A DNA stretch of 64,000 nucleotides from Zygotorulaspora mrakii (Eukaryota > Ascomycota > Saccharomycetes > Saccharomycetales > Saccharomycetaceae): the NCBI RefSeq assembly GCF_013402915.1, contig NC_050722.1, positions 372,001 to 436,000 of the forward strand. The letters are read 5' to 3'. Under the pieces are notes generated by a model. The model did no database searches, had not been told where the DNA came from, and saw only the letters and a program-made list of their open reading frames with translations. Below are positions 40,222 to 48,409 of this stretch, one piece after another; position 1 is the first letter of the stretch; each line of letters opens with the position of its first letter. Position numbers and translations under genes: made by a program.

Positions 40222-40713
40222 ATGGGCCCACTCCAATCAGAAGCATTACATGCATACAAAGCTGTTATAAAGGCAATGGTTCGAAGTAATAAAAAATCAA
40301 AAATTGCACTGCGATTGGGTGAGAAAAAGCAAGAAATTGCGGTTCTGACATATAAACGCATGAATGTGGTCAGAGAAATGAACGTGAAGAACATAGACGT
40401 GTTGCGAAAGTCAAGATTAGTTAGAGACTTGCAAAGTTTGAATCGTAAAGTAGAAACACTGAAAAACAGCGATCCATCTAGGGACAGAAAGCTGCATTTC
40501 ATCGAAGACAGTGGATCGATAAAGAAAGAGTTCCTGTCACATGCGTTGAATGAAAGGAATATCATCCACTTCAAAGACGTGGCATCATTTCTGACGAATC
40601 AAAGAGAATACGATGAGTTAATTGAAAGGTACAACCCAGGTACGAAACTGTCACAGGAGGAAATCGTCAAACGTACAGCGGAAAGGGTTGGATTGAATGT
40701 GCCCTTTCAGTGA
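40222..40713 (+). CDS. FMC1: Mitochondrial F1-ATPase assembly factor Fmc1
   Basis: Fmc1 is a matrix protein that, with Atp12, helps assemble the F1 sector of ATP synthase, mainly at high temperature. The N-terminus LHAYKAVIKAM is the LYR-like helix opening of the family. The C-terminal block ELIERYNPGTKLSQEEIVKR followed by TAERVGL is the conserved Fmc1 signature shared with animal homologues. Length 163 against 155. Its place between FYV10 and SGA1 matches YIL098C. Convergent with SGA1. Confidence 0.88.
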   Translation: MGPLQSEALHAYKAVIKAMVRSNKKSKIALRLGEKKQEIAVLTYKRMNVVREMNVKNIDVLRKSRLVRDLQSLNRKVETLKNSDPSRDRKLHFIEDSGSIKKEFLSHALNERNIIHFKDVASFLTNQREYDELIERYNPGTKLSQEEIVKRTAERVGLNVPFQ

Positions 40714-40799
40714 AGAAAGGGAAAAATAGCGGCGTTTAAAGATAAGATGTTTTTAGAATAGACTGCTATCTGGTTAAAATTTAAAAAAAACGATCTGAT

Positions 40800-42668
40800 T
40801 TATTGTAAAAGCTCAAGAACTTTAGACCTGACGTTACAACTCGTCCAAAATGCACCGTATGACCAACTTAAATTCTCAGCTCCTTGTAGATATCCTGTAT
40901 ATTTGTTAAATTGCTCGCTCATATTCCCATCATCACTGACATGCTCTCTAATTTTGTCCAAAAACGACTCAGCAAGATCGAAAATTGATAACATTGTTTG
41001 ATTGAAGGCCGGGGAATTAAATGGTATAACCAGCTGATAGGTGTTTTTGTTTCCGTTTGAATTTCCGTTATAGTTGAGGTTGTCTTCGGCAACATAATCA
41101 TCGAACCCTTCAAAAATTAGAGTCCAAAATTCTGATTCCCAATTATCTAACGATATAATTAAATCATCACCAAACTGATAGTTTCTCAAAATCAGTCTAT
41201 ATAATAATTCAGATGCATATGCAGTTGATAAAAACCATGGATTACCTTCGGATGTCTTGACACCGTCATAGATATCTTCCGGATATCTGCCCAGTGCTAC
41301 ACCAGTTTTTAGTTTTGCACGTTGATGATTGATGGGGTAAATAATTTCCATTGACCGAACCATTGAATACAACGTATTCAAAACTCCTGAATCGTCAACA
41401 TCAAATGGAATTGAATTCGAACTGTTGCTCAGTTCATAGTTATGTGTTAATATGGATCCAATTATAACTGCTATATCTAATCCCGATCTCGAATGTAACA
41501 TTGATGGCGTTTCGACTATAAAATTTTTGTTTGGATTTAGGAATCCAGATTCCTCAAAAATAAAGCTAGTTAACTCATCATAACAGGTCTCCAAATCGTT
41601 CACAAATTCTTGCAAATCTGACCAATCCTTCTCATGATCTTTTAAAAAAGCTATTGCAACTTTGATAGAAGATATTTGAACAATAGAAGTAAAGAAATGT
41701 TGTCCTTGAATTTCTTCCCAGAGATCAAAAGTATTGTCTTTCCAATTTTTCACCACAAATTGTAGATCCCAAAATATTATATTTTCATATAATTCTCTTT
41801 CATTTTCAAAAGGTAAATCCAATTCATGTTGAAAGTGTGATTCGTACTGCGCAATAACGTCTTCCAGTGAAACCGAGTTTTTTTGTAGTTCCCTTAGAAA
41901 ATGGAATGACGTTAACGTTCTCAAAGACGGCCCGTCATTCTGTGGACGCCCCCACGCATCTAAAAATGGTCTATTGTCTACATTCCATTTGGGTTCGCCC
42001 AGTCCCTTTAGGAGATCGCTATCGACTCCGCTGCCGGATGGATTCTCTAATCTTTGCAACTCGTATGAATTTTTCAGATATTTCAAAACTGTGCCTGCGA
42101 GAGTTACATTTAAACCTGCACTTTCTGCACTTTCTGCATCCAGTGAAAATAAATTGAACACAATTGTATTCATCGCAATCGCAGAATCCCTAATCCATTG
42201 GAAAAAATAATTAGGTTCATTTTGCGATGGCGACGCTATAATAACGCCTTCCAACACATTATTGCCTCTCAGCGAGTCATAGTTTGCTAGATTTTGGTCC
42301 CCGATATTCAACAACAACCTCTCGAACGAAATATCATATTGCTCATCAATCCACACGGTGAAATTGACTCTTGGAATACTGTAAGGCGATAGCGGTCTCA
42401 AATTGATTTTTTTGAAAAATCTAGACGTGGGTGCGGAGGTGGGATAAGCTGGATCGTACGGTTTGAAAAAATCGACTATCGTAATATTGTTCCCACTCCT
42501 ATTGGCGCCATCCACGTCATTGCGGTGGCTATGCCCCACAAGGGGGTCTCCGGTAACCGAATAGTGATCTTTTGATTTGAGGAGAGTGACTAGTGCCAAG
42601 AAAACTACCGTCAGTACAACCGTGAAGTTCCTGAATTTATTGCATCCTTTAGCTTTTTCAAATCCCAT
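40800..42668 (-). CDS. SGA1: Glucoamylase, GH15 family (Sga1-like), membrane-anchored
   Basis: Glucan 1,4-alpha-glucosidase that releases glucose from glycogen; in S. cerevisiae SGA1 is sporulation-specific and vacuolar. A hydrophobic segment at about residues 13-29 (FTVVLTVVFLALVTLL) after a short basic tail is a signal-anchor. GH15 motifs present are FFQWIRDSAIAMNTI (about 155), GLGEPKWNVDNRPFLDAWGRPQNDGP (positions about 222-247), DLWEEIQGQHFFT (about 315-327, with the general acid Glu) and NLSWSYGAFWTSCNVR near the C-terminus with the region of the catalytic base. Length 622 against 549; the extra length is N-terminal. YIL099W by synteny. Confidence 0.92.
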   Translation of the reverse strand: MGFEKAKGCNKFRNFTVVLTVVFLALVTLLKSKDHYSVTGDPLVGHSHRNDVDGANRSGNNITIVDFFKPYDPAYPTSAPTSRFFKKINLRPLSPYSIPRVNFTVWIDEQYDISFERLLLNIGDQNLANYDSLRGNNVLEGVIIASPSQNEPNYFFQWIRDSAIAMNTIVFNLFSLDAESAESAGLNVTLAGTVLKYLKNSYELQRLENPSGSGVDSDLLKGLGEPKWNVDNRPFLDAWGRPQNDGPSLRTLTSFHFLRELQKNSVSLEDVIAQYESHFQHELDLPFENERELYENIIFWDLQFVVKNWKDNTFDLWEEIQGQHFFTSIVQISSIKVAIAFLKDHEKDWSDLQEFVNDLETCYDELTSFIFEESGFLNPNKNFIVETPSMLHSRSGLDIAVIIGSILTHNYELSNSSNSIPFDVDDSGVLNTLYSMVRSMEIIYPINHQRAKLKTGVALGRYPEDIYDGVKTSEGNPWFLSTAYASELLYRLILRNYQFGDDLIISLDNWESEFWTLIFEGFDDYVAEDNLNYNGNSNGNKNTYQLVIPFNSPAFNQTMLSIFDLAESFLDKIREHVSDDGNMSEQFNKYTGYLQGAENLSWSYGAFWTSCNVRSKVLELLQ

Positions 42669-44165
42669 CTTCGAAGACCTTCTCTACAGTTTTACCTGAT
42701 AAAAAACCTAGAAGAGGCCAAGGAGGCGATAAGCGTTTCTTTGAAATATATAGTCGCGACAAAATTCAAATTTACAGTCCCCACTGATCGATCGTAATTA
42801 TATTTACACAAAGACTGTACCTGTAGGTGCCATAACGCTAATCAGCTAGAGACTGTAGACGATTGTTCCACAGGTCCTGAAATCCTTCTTACATTTGTCC
42901 TTTTGTGGCATCGAACGCCGCCGCACTTGCTTTCCGCTCCCGGCTCCCCTGAACAAAATGCAAAAAGCTGCTTTCGGTGCATCTCACCTGAAGGAAAGAA
43001 CATGGTCCGCAAGGGTGATCTTCGAGCCGTTTAAGGGACACCCCATGGCTCTCCCTTATCGCTGCTCGTGCACAAGCACAGCTACTGTAGCTGCGCTATC
43101 AATACGGTCGTGGCTCCCACTATCAGAAGCGTAAGATGCTAGTCCATCACTTCTACGGCATACTGATCCATGCTGCTCTGCGCTGATCGGAATCTCTGGT
43201 GGGTGGCCAGAAGCGTGTGAACCGATATCTCACCCTGCTGCCGCCCTGCTGGGAGCTATCAACCAGTGTCGTTTTTTTATTGCTGCACAGTGGCTCTCGT
43301 TGTGCACGGCGCAGGCCAAAAGCAGTGTACAAGTCCTGTTGAACTCAGCTTTCTCGGCGGCTAAAACAGTGGAAGGCCATTCACCGATCAATGCATGTTA
43401 CACACCTCGATTGACGCCAAGCAGCGATGACTCCTTCACAGTTTCCACCACAAGTCATGACCGCTTCCGGAATGTAAATCATCATGACACTTCAAGCATT
43501 TCCAATAGAAAGTTTATTGCACCTGTAGTCAAAGATATATGTTGACGTATTCAGTACCAGTGTCGTCACGCATTATGGTGGAAACGAATGATGATCGTAT
43601 GCGATCGTTTTTTCTACTCAGCCATGACAGAATATGCGTAACCCTCAGTCATGGTGACGTCAAGAGCCGTCAGGCGTGACGCCCGCACATGCATTTCACG
43701 AAACTCGAACGAGCTCTCCGGCGATACCTCGATGATCCCGTTGTCATACAGACTACGCCAGGCGGAACGAGGAGCAAAGCGAGGGGCATGGGGGCAGACA
43801 GAGGGCCGACGGAGGGGCAGAAAGCTGTTTTGTGGCATCGCGTCTCACGACATACGTCCTTCTGCATCCCGTTACAAACGGTTGAAAAAAAACAATGGCT
43901 ACGCAACATGTCGTAACTCAGGTAGTGACGAAATAGTTACGAAAAAGCGTTGAAAATCTTAATCAGTACACATGTCACCGATACCTAGTCAACGACGTGA
44001 CGACTTAGTGAAAATCCTTCACCTGCAAGAAGCACATGGGTATATGTATGTATATATATATATATATAAAGATGGTGGGAATCTGGGTCGCAGAGGGAGC
44101 TAGTGTTTGGCTGCTCACAACACCAAGAACCCAGCCCAACCCGACTCACTTCCCACACAACAACT
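42669..44165. promoter_or_regulatory. Long SGA1-NCE103 divergent region with a CRE palindrome and TATA box
   Basis: At 1.5 kb this is far longer than the usual gap here. A perfect ATF/CREB palindrome TGACGTCA is at 43655-43662, 504-511 bp before the NCE103 ATG, and several TGACG half sites are nearby (about 43550-44005). An alternating TA run (44049-44068) is a likely TATA element, about 100 bp upstream. In S. cerevisiae the bZIP factor Cst6 controls NCE103 through such a site at low CO2. The small open frames in the region have no recognisable homology. Confidence 0.6.
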
Positions 44166-44804
44166 ATGATCAGCGACTCCCCATTCACCCTGTCACATGA
44201 CTCCAAGCTAGATGACTTGCTGCAGGCGAACAAACTCTGGGCGCAGCAGATGAACCACGTACACCCAAGTCTTTTCCCGGAGTTCAACGGCAAAGGCCAG
44301 CAGCCACACACACTTTTCATTGGCTGCTCGGACTCGCGCTACAACGAGACGTGTCTAGGGGTGCTGCCGGGCGAGGTGTTCACCTGGAAAACCGTCGCAA
44401 ACATATGCTCTCACAAGGACCTGTCGTTCAAGGCAACGCTGGAATTCGCAATCAGGTGTTTGAAGGTAAACAAAGTCGTTATCTGCGGGCACACCGACTG
44501 TGGTGGTATCAAGACGTGTCTAACGCACCAGCGCGAACCGCTGCGCGAGAACAAATGCGAGCACCTGCACGAGTATCTGCAGGACATCGACGACCTGTAC
44601 CATGAGAACAAGTCGTCGCTGAAGCGATACACAGATTTGACCTCGCAGAGCAAATATCTATCCCAATGCAACGTCGCAAGGCAATTCAACAGAGTAATGG
44701 AAAACGAAACAGTCCAGGAAGCCGTCCAGGAAGGTATACTTGCAGTTTACGGTTTACTGTACAACGTCGACTCTGGTCTTCTCGAAAAGGTAACCAGCAA
44801 CTGA
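44166..44804 (+). CDS. NCE103: Beta-class carbonic anhydrase
   Basis: Nce103 hydrates CO2 to bicarbonate in the cytosol and supplies it to carboxylating enzymes; yeast needs it in ambient air. The zinc site is CSDSR (Cys, Asp; about residues 58-62) and CGHTDCGG (His, Cys; about 107-114), both canonical. The start is the ATG at 44166 (212 residues; 221 in S. cerevisiae), aligned with the conserved FTLSHDSKLDDLLQANK; an upstream extension has no ATG. The C-terminus is slightly shorter than in S. cerevisiae. Confidence 0.95.
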   Translation: MISDSPFTLSHDSKLDDLLQANKLWAQQMNHVHPSLFPEFNGKGQQPHTLFIGCSDSRYNETCLGVLPGEVFTWKTVANICSHKDLSFKATLEFAIRCLKVNKVVICGHTDCGGIKTCLTHQREPLRENKCEHLHEYLQDIDDLYHENKSSLKRYTDLTSQSKYLSQCNVARQFNRVMENETVQEAVQEGILAVYGLLYNVDSGLLEKVTSN

Positions 44805-45871
44805 AAAGGGCGTCCCCTTTTGTCCCAGGGGATTGCAGGAAAGCGGAAAAAACGAAAAGAAGCCCGCAGCGGTGCCTCGGAACAATATCTGCACGTCAAG
44901 GCAAGCCACTGTCCGAAGACGTAAGCACGGTCTTATAGATATTTATATATTCAACGGGTAGCTACATGTATATCATTCAACGAAAACAACACGAAACAGT
45001 CCAGGTGGACCAGCAAAAACTCACCGTTATTCTCACGCTTCAGTTGCAAAAAAATTCTCTGAGAGTATTACTACTAGTGATCTATGAGAGAGAGCCTCAA
45101 GTCCCTCCAGGAATTAGTCCTGCACTTGACACCGTGCGCCGGCATACAGAGATGTTTCTGTATGCACCACAGCGCCGGACAAATCGACTAAAACGATAAT
45201 CACCTTGTTTTGTTAGATACAACGCGGTTCATGCATTTACCTGTTCATGCATTTACCTGTTTTGTTCTCCCAGCGAGGCACGGAAGCCTGCAGCAGCTTC
45301 ATTCCATACCTTGAAATAAGATGTTGCGCATATTAAGTCTTAATTCGAACAGCAGACTCGACAGATGATGTGCAGACTTGCTACTTAAACCTTTGCTGAT
45401 AAAATAAGGGGACAGAAAGGGAGGAATCCTTTCGTGGACAACGGTAATTAACAACATGCAAGAAATGTTTGAGAGAGCTTAGGATTTTCATTGCATAAAA
45501 TTGTATTGACTTGTGCACGGATTAGTAGTAGCGCATATTTATTCCTCATTCACACATTCCACAATCGTCGCTTTCCTATCTTATGAAATCATATAATGTT
45601 CTCAATAAGAAAAGCCCAATACAAGCTCTTCCGTCTGGTCTACTTTTCTTTTCAAAGTTTTTTCTTTTACAATGCGGGTTTCAAGGGATGGTGAGAACGA
45701 AAGTTTAAAGGCCACTTTTCTAACTAAGGGATGCTCTGGACTTGCAAAGTTTTATTGTATTGTATATAAACTTGAAGGGAGGATATTGGTGAAGTGAGTT
45801 TTGAGTGAATTTTTTGCCACATTTCTTGATATCATTTTTTTGCTACCAACAATCAAGGCGCTGTTTGGAGG
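44805..45871. other. Intergenic region between NCE103 and XBP1
   Basis: About 1.07 kb, probably an extended XBP1 promoter. An STRE core AGGGG lies at 45407-45411, which suits a stress-induced repressor gene, and a 16-bp perfect direct repeat (TTCATGCATTTACCTG) is at 45228-45259. The small frames at 44666-45199 show no homology I can recognise. Confidence 0.45.
45228..45259. repeat. Perfect 16-bp tandem duplication
   Basis: TTCATGCATTTACCTG occurs twice head to tail (45228-45243 and 45244-45259). It may be a recent slippage duplication. Each copy holds the palindrome ATGCAT. Confidence 0.9.
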
Positions 45872-47968
45872 ATGGCGTTGGTTCAGGACAACGGAACGCC
45901 GCGATTCCCAGTGCATCATGTGAATCTCGATGAGGTGGTTCTTTCGGACAGCCCGCTCGATGATTACCAGAGGTTGTATTTTGGAAGTTTGGGGAGCGAC
46001 GAGGGCGAGGGCCATTACAAGACAAAAATAGCTACGTACAAGTCTAATATAGCGGAGTCGTTTGCGAATCCGCTCAAGGTCTCGGAGGAGACGGTGCGGC
46101 ACCAGGCTAAACAGAGTGTTCTCAATTGCTTTGAGTATCAATTGCCGGACGTGTTGACGTCGAAGGAGACGGCTGCTACAGAGTTCGAGAAGCTTTCCGC
46201 GACTCGAAGAAAAAACCTGCAGCTGGACCGATATCCGCAGCAGGTGCTGAAGGTGGTAGTCATAAAGGATGGCGATGCTTCGAACGAGGATGTTCATGTG
46301 GTGGACCCGGAGGATGTGTCTGCGACACTGACGAAGAACCAGCAGTTCAAAATGCGTAAATTGGACCATAATTTGCATAATAACGATAAATTAATCAATC
46401 CGAACAACTGCATTCTTTGGACCAGAGATTCTGGTTATGTCTTCCTTACAGGTATATGGAGACTGTACCAGGATGTTATGCGTGGGCTGATTCATGTGCC
46501 GCGAACGGGACAAGAGGAGCATGATCATTCCTTGCAGGATTCGTGCCTGAGAAGTTTGGGTATGATCATTGACTATGCGCTGTACGAAAACCCAAAGGAT
46601 GTGACGTCGCCAACTTCGAGTACTGGCTTTTCAGACAGAAGAAGGAGACGTTCATCGCTGGCCAACGAGACTAACTTTGCCACTCCGCCGTCTAGCAACT
46701 CGAACGGGCAATCTCAGACTCATCCTCCATTTTCAGCTCAATCCCAGCCCCTAGCGCAGACCCAGCTTCCACCTCAGTCGCAGTCGGGTGACAGCTCTGG
46801 TAGTGCAGGTCACCCTGTCAGCGCAGGTGGTTCAGGCAATGCAGGTTCATTCTCAACTGCGTATACAGACTTGCATTGGAACAATCTTGTTAGAGATCTG
46901 AAGAGTCAAATGTTAGAAATGTACAAAGACTATCTAATCGATGAGAAAGGTCTTGGAAGAAATGAAGTTGAAGATTTATCTATAACAGATATAATAAAGA
47001 GAATTAGAGGTGGTTATATTAAGATTCAAGGCACCTGGCTACCTTTGGAAATTGCCAAACTACTATGTGCCAGATTTTGTTTCCCCATACGGTACCTTTT
47101 AGTGCCGATATTTGGCGAGCAGTTTCCCGAAGAATGTGAGACCATGTTTAATAATATTCATAAGCAAGTTGGCAGTAATTTGACTACAATTAATCAAACA
47201 TCTTACCTGTCACCAAATCCCTGGATGGACGTGAATTCTTCTGTCATGTCACCCATTAATCAATATGCTTTTATGCCCACCCAAAAGAGAAAAAAAAAGA
47301 ATGACTATGCAGCTGCAAGAAAAAAATTACTACCTAATTATGTGGCGGTTCCGGAAGTGAAACATTTTGTGAACAAATCACCTTCTCCTTCGTTTTCGAG
47401 AAGAAATAGTACCATGTCTTGGGGCCCTGAATCGAGCCATTTCATGATGAGGAAGTGCTCGAATGAAAACTTGCCCCCAATAAGTACTATTATGGATACT
47501 CTTTCCCAGCAAATATTGCCGGTCCCTGTGAATGATAGCTATAACTATAACCAAAGTCAATACCAATATCAAACACCACATAACGTTTCCATAAATGGTT
47601 CGACATTTACGCCTCACCAGCAGGTTTTTTCCGAACCCACTGTACAAACGCTGTCGCATCTTGCAACTTTTTATACCACGAATGGACATAGATACTCATA
47701 TCCTGGTAATGTGTATCTTTCGAATCAAAAGCAATCGCCAATAATGGAGAATTTTTCAAATGATTATTTTGCACCAAAATCGAATCAAGCGTCGTATGCT
47801 CCAACCCACGATTACTCAGCGTGGAATAATATATACTCTACAGAAAGAAGTGCAGAATACTGGCTACCGAAAACGAATAATGATTATTCGAAGGTTCAGA
47901 ATTCGCAACGAAATGAAAGTGTTAAATACCCTGCTACAAACCAAGGACCATTCAGCGAAAGTCGCTGA
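45872..47968 (+). CDS. XBP1: Stress-induced transcriptional repressor Xbp1
   Basis: Xbp1 is a sequence-specific repressor (site CTCGAR in S. cerevisiae) related to Swi4/Mbp1 that acts in stress and quiescence. The KilA-N/APSES DNA-binding region can be seen as NCILWTRDSGYVFLTGIWRLY (about residues 174-194) and GGYIKIQGTWLPLEIAKLLC (about 381-400) followed by FPIRYLLVPIFGEQFPEEC. A Gln/Ser/Pro-rich low-complexity stretch (about 265-330) lies between the two parts. The remainder is polar with Tyr/Asn-rich runs. Length 698 against 647. YIL101C by position after SGA1. Confidence 0.9.
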   Translation: MALVQDNGTPRFPVHHVNLDEVVLSDSPLDDYQRLYFGSLGSDEGEGHYKTKIATYKSNIAESFANPLKVSEETVRHQAKQSVLNCFEYQLPDVLTSKETAATEFEKLSATRRKNLQLDRYPQQVLKVVVIKDGDASNEDVHVVDPEDVSATLTKNQQFKMRKLDHNLHNNDKLINPNNCILWTRDSGYVFLTGIWRLYQDVMRGLIHVPRTGQEEHDHSLQDSCLRSLGMIIDYALYENPKDVTSPTSSTGFSDRRRRRSSLANETNFATPPSSNSNGQSQTHPPFSAQSQPLAQTQLPPQSQSGDSSGSAGHPVSAGGSGNAGSFSTAYTDLHWNNLVRDLKSQMLEMYKDYLIDEKGLGRNEVEDLSITDIIKRIRGGYIKIQGTWLPLEIAKLLCARFCFPIRYLLVPIFGEQFPEECETMFNNIHKQVGSNLTTINQTSYLSPNPWMDVNSSVMSPINQYAFMPTQKRKKKNDYAAARKKLLPNYVAVPEVKHFVNKSPSPSFSRRNSTMSWGPESSHFMMRKCSNENLPPISTIMDTLSQQILPVPVNDSYNYNQSQYQYQTPHNVSINGSTFTPHQQVFSEPTVQTLSHLATFYTTNGHRYSYPGNVYLSNQKQSPIMENFSNDYFAPKSNQASYAPTHDYSAWNNIYSTERSAEYWLPKTNNDYSKVQNSQRNESVKYPATNQGPFSESR

Positions 47969-48409
47969 AATAAGAAGAGCATTGAATTTATCTACGTTAA
48001 CTATTACGTAGTTTGTAATTTTATTCTTTCCATGTCTTACGACATATATATGATGACGCAAAAGCGTCAGAACCTCTTCTTTTTGATAATAGTCTGGACG
48101 ACAACTTCTAAACAATTTACCTTATCCCGGCGTTCAAAAAGAATGTTTTTTTCAAAAAATGCTTCCAACCAGAGTCGAACTGATGATCTCCACATTACTA
48201 GTGTGGCGCCTTACCAACTTGGCCATAGAAGCTTACTCTAAGCTAGTTTGTCTAATTGCAACATCGATTGTTACCGGTTTGAATGGGGATGGTCTGGTTT
48301 TTTGAACAAGCAGAGACATCGTGCAAAATAGTGCCTGATATGTCAACTTCTGCATAAAACCAAGATACAAACTATGCATTATAATATTAAACGCTAATGT
48401 CTAGCTGGA
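47969..48409. other. XBP1-COG6 intergenic region with tRNA-Thr
   Basis: Besides the tRNA, a perfect hairpin TGACGC-AAAA-GCGTCA lies at 48054-48069 in the XBP1 3' region. Nothing else is recognised. Confidence 0.5.
48160..48232 (-). tRNA. tRNA-Thr (anticodon AGU)
   Basis: On the minus strand a 73-nt cloverleaf begins GCTTCTATGGCCAAG and ends GGTTGGAAGCA. The anticodon loop ACTAGTAA gives AGT. The acceptor stem GCTTCTA/TGGAAGC contains one G-T type pair, and the T-arm is ATCAG TTCGACT CTGGT. T-rich sequence follows on the transcribed side (48143-48152 in plus coordinates). No intron. Confidence 0.96.

Noticed and set aside
43614..43953. Overlapping 74-100 codon frames on both strands in the SGA1-NCE103 gap
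   Set aside because: All lie in a locally GC-richer patch with few stop codons and have no recognisable features.
45752..46378. 208-codon open frame on the minus strand at the start of XBP1
   Set aside because: Antisense to the XBP1 coding sequence, Arg/Leu-rich composition typical of a shadow frame.
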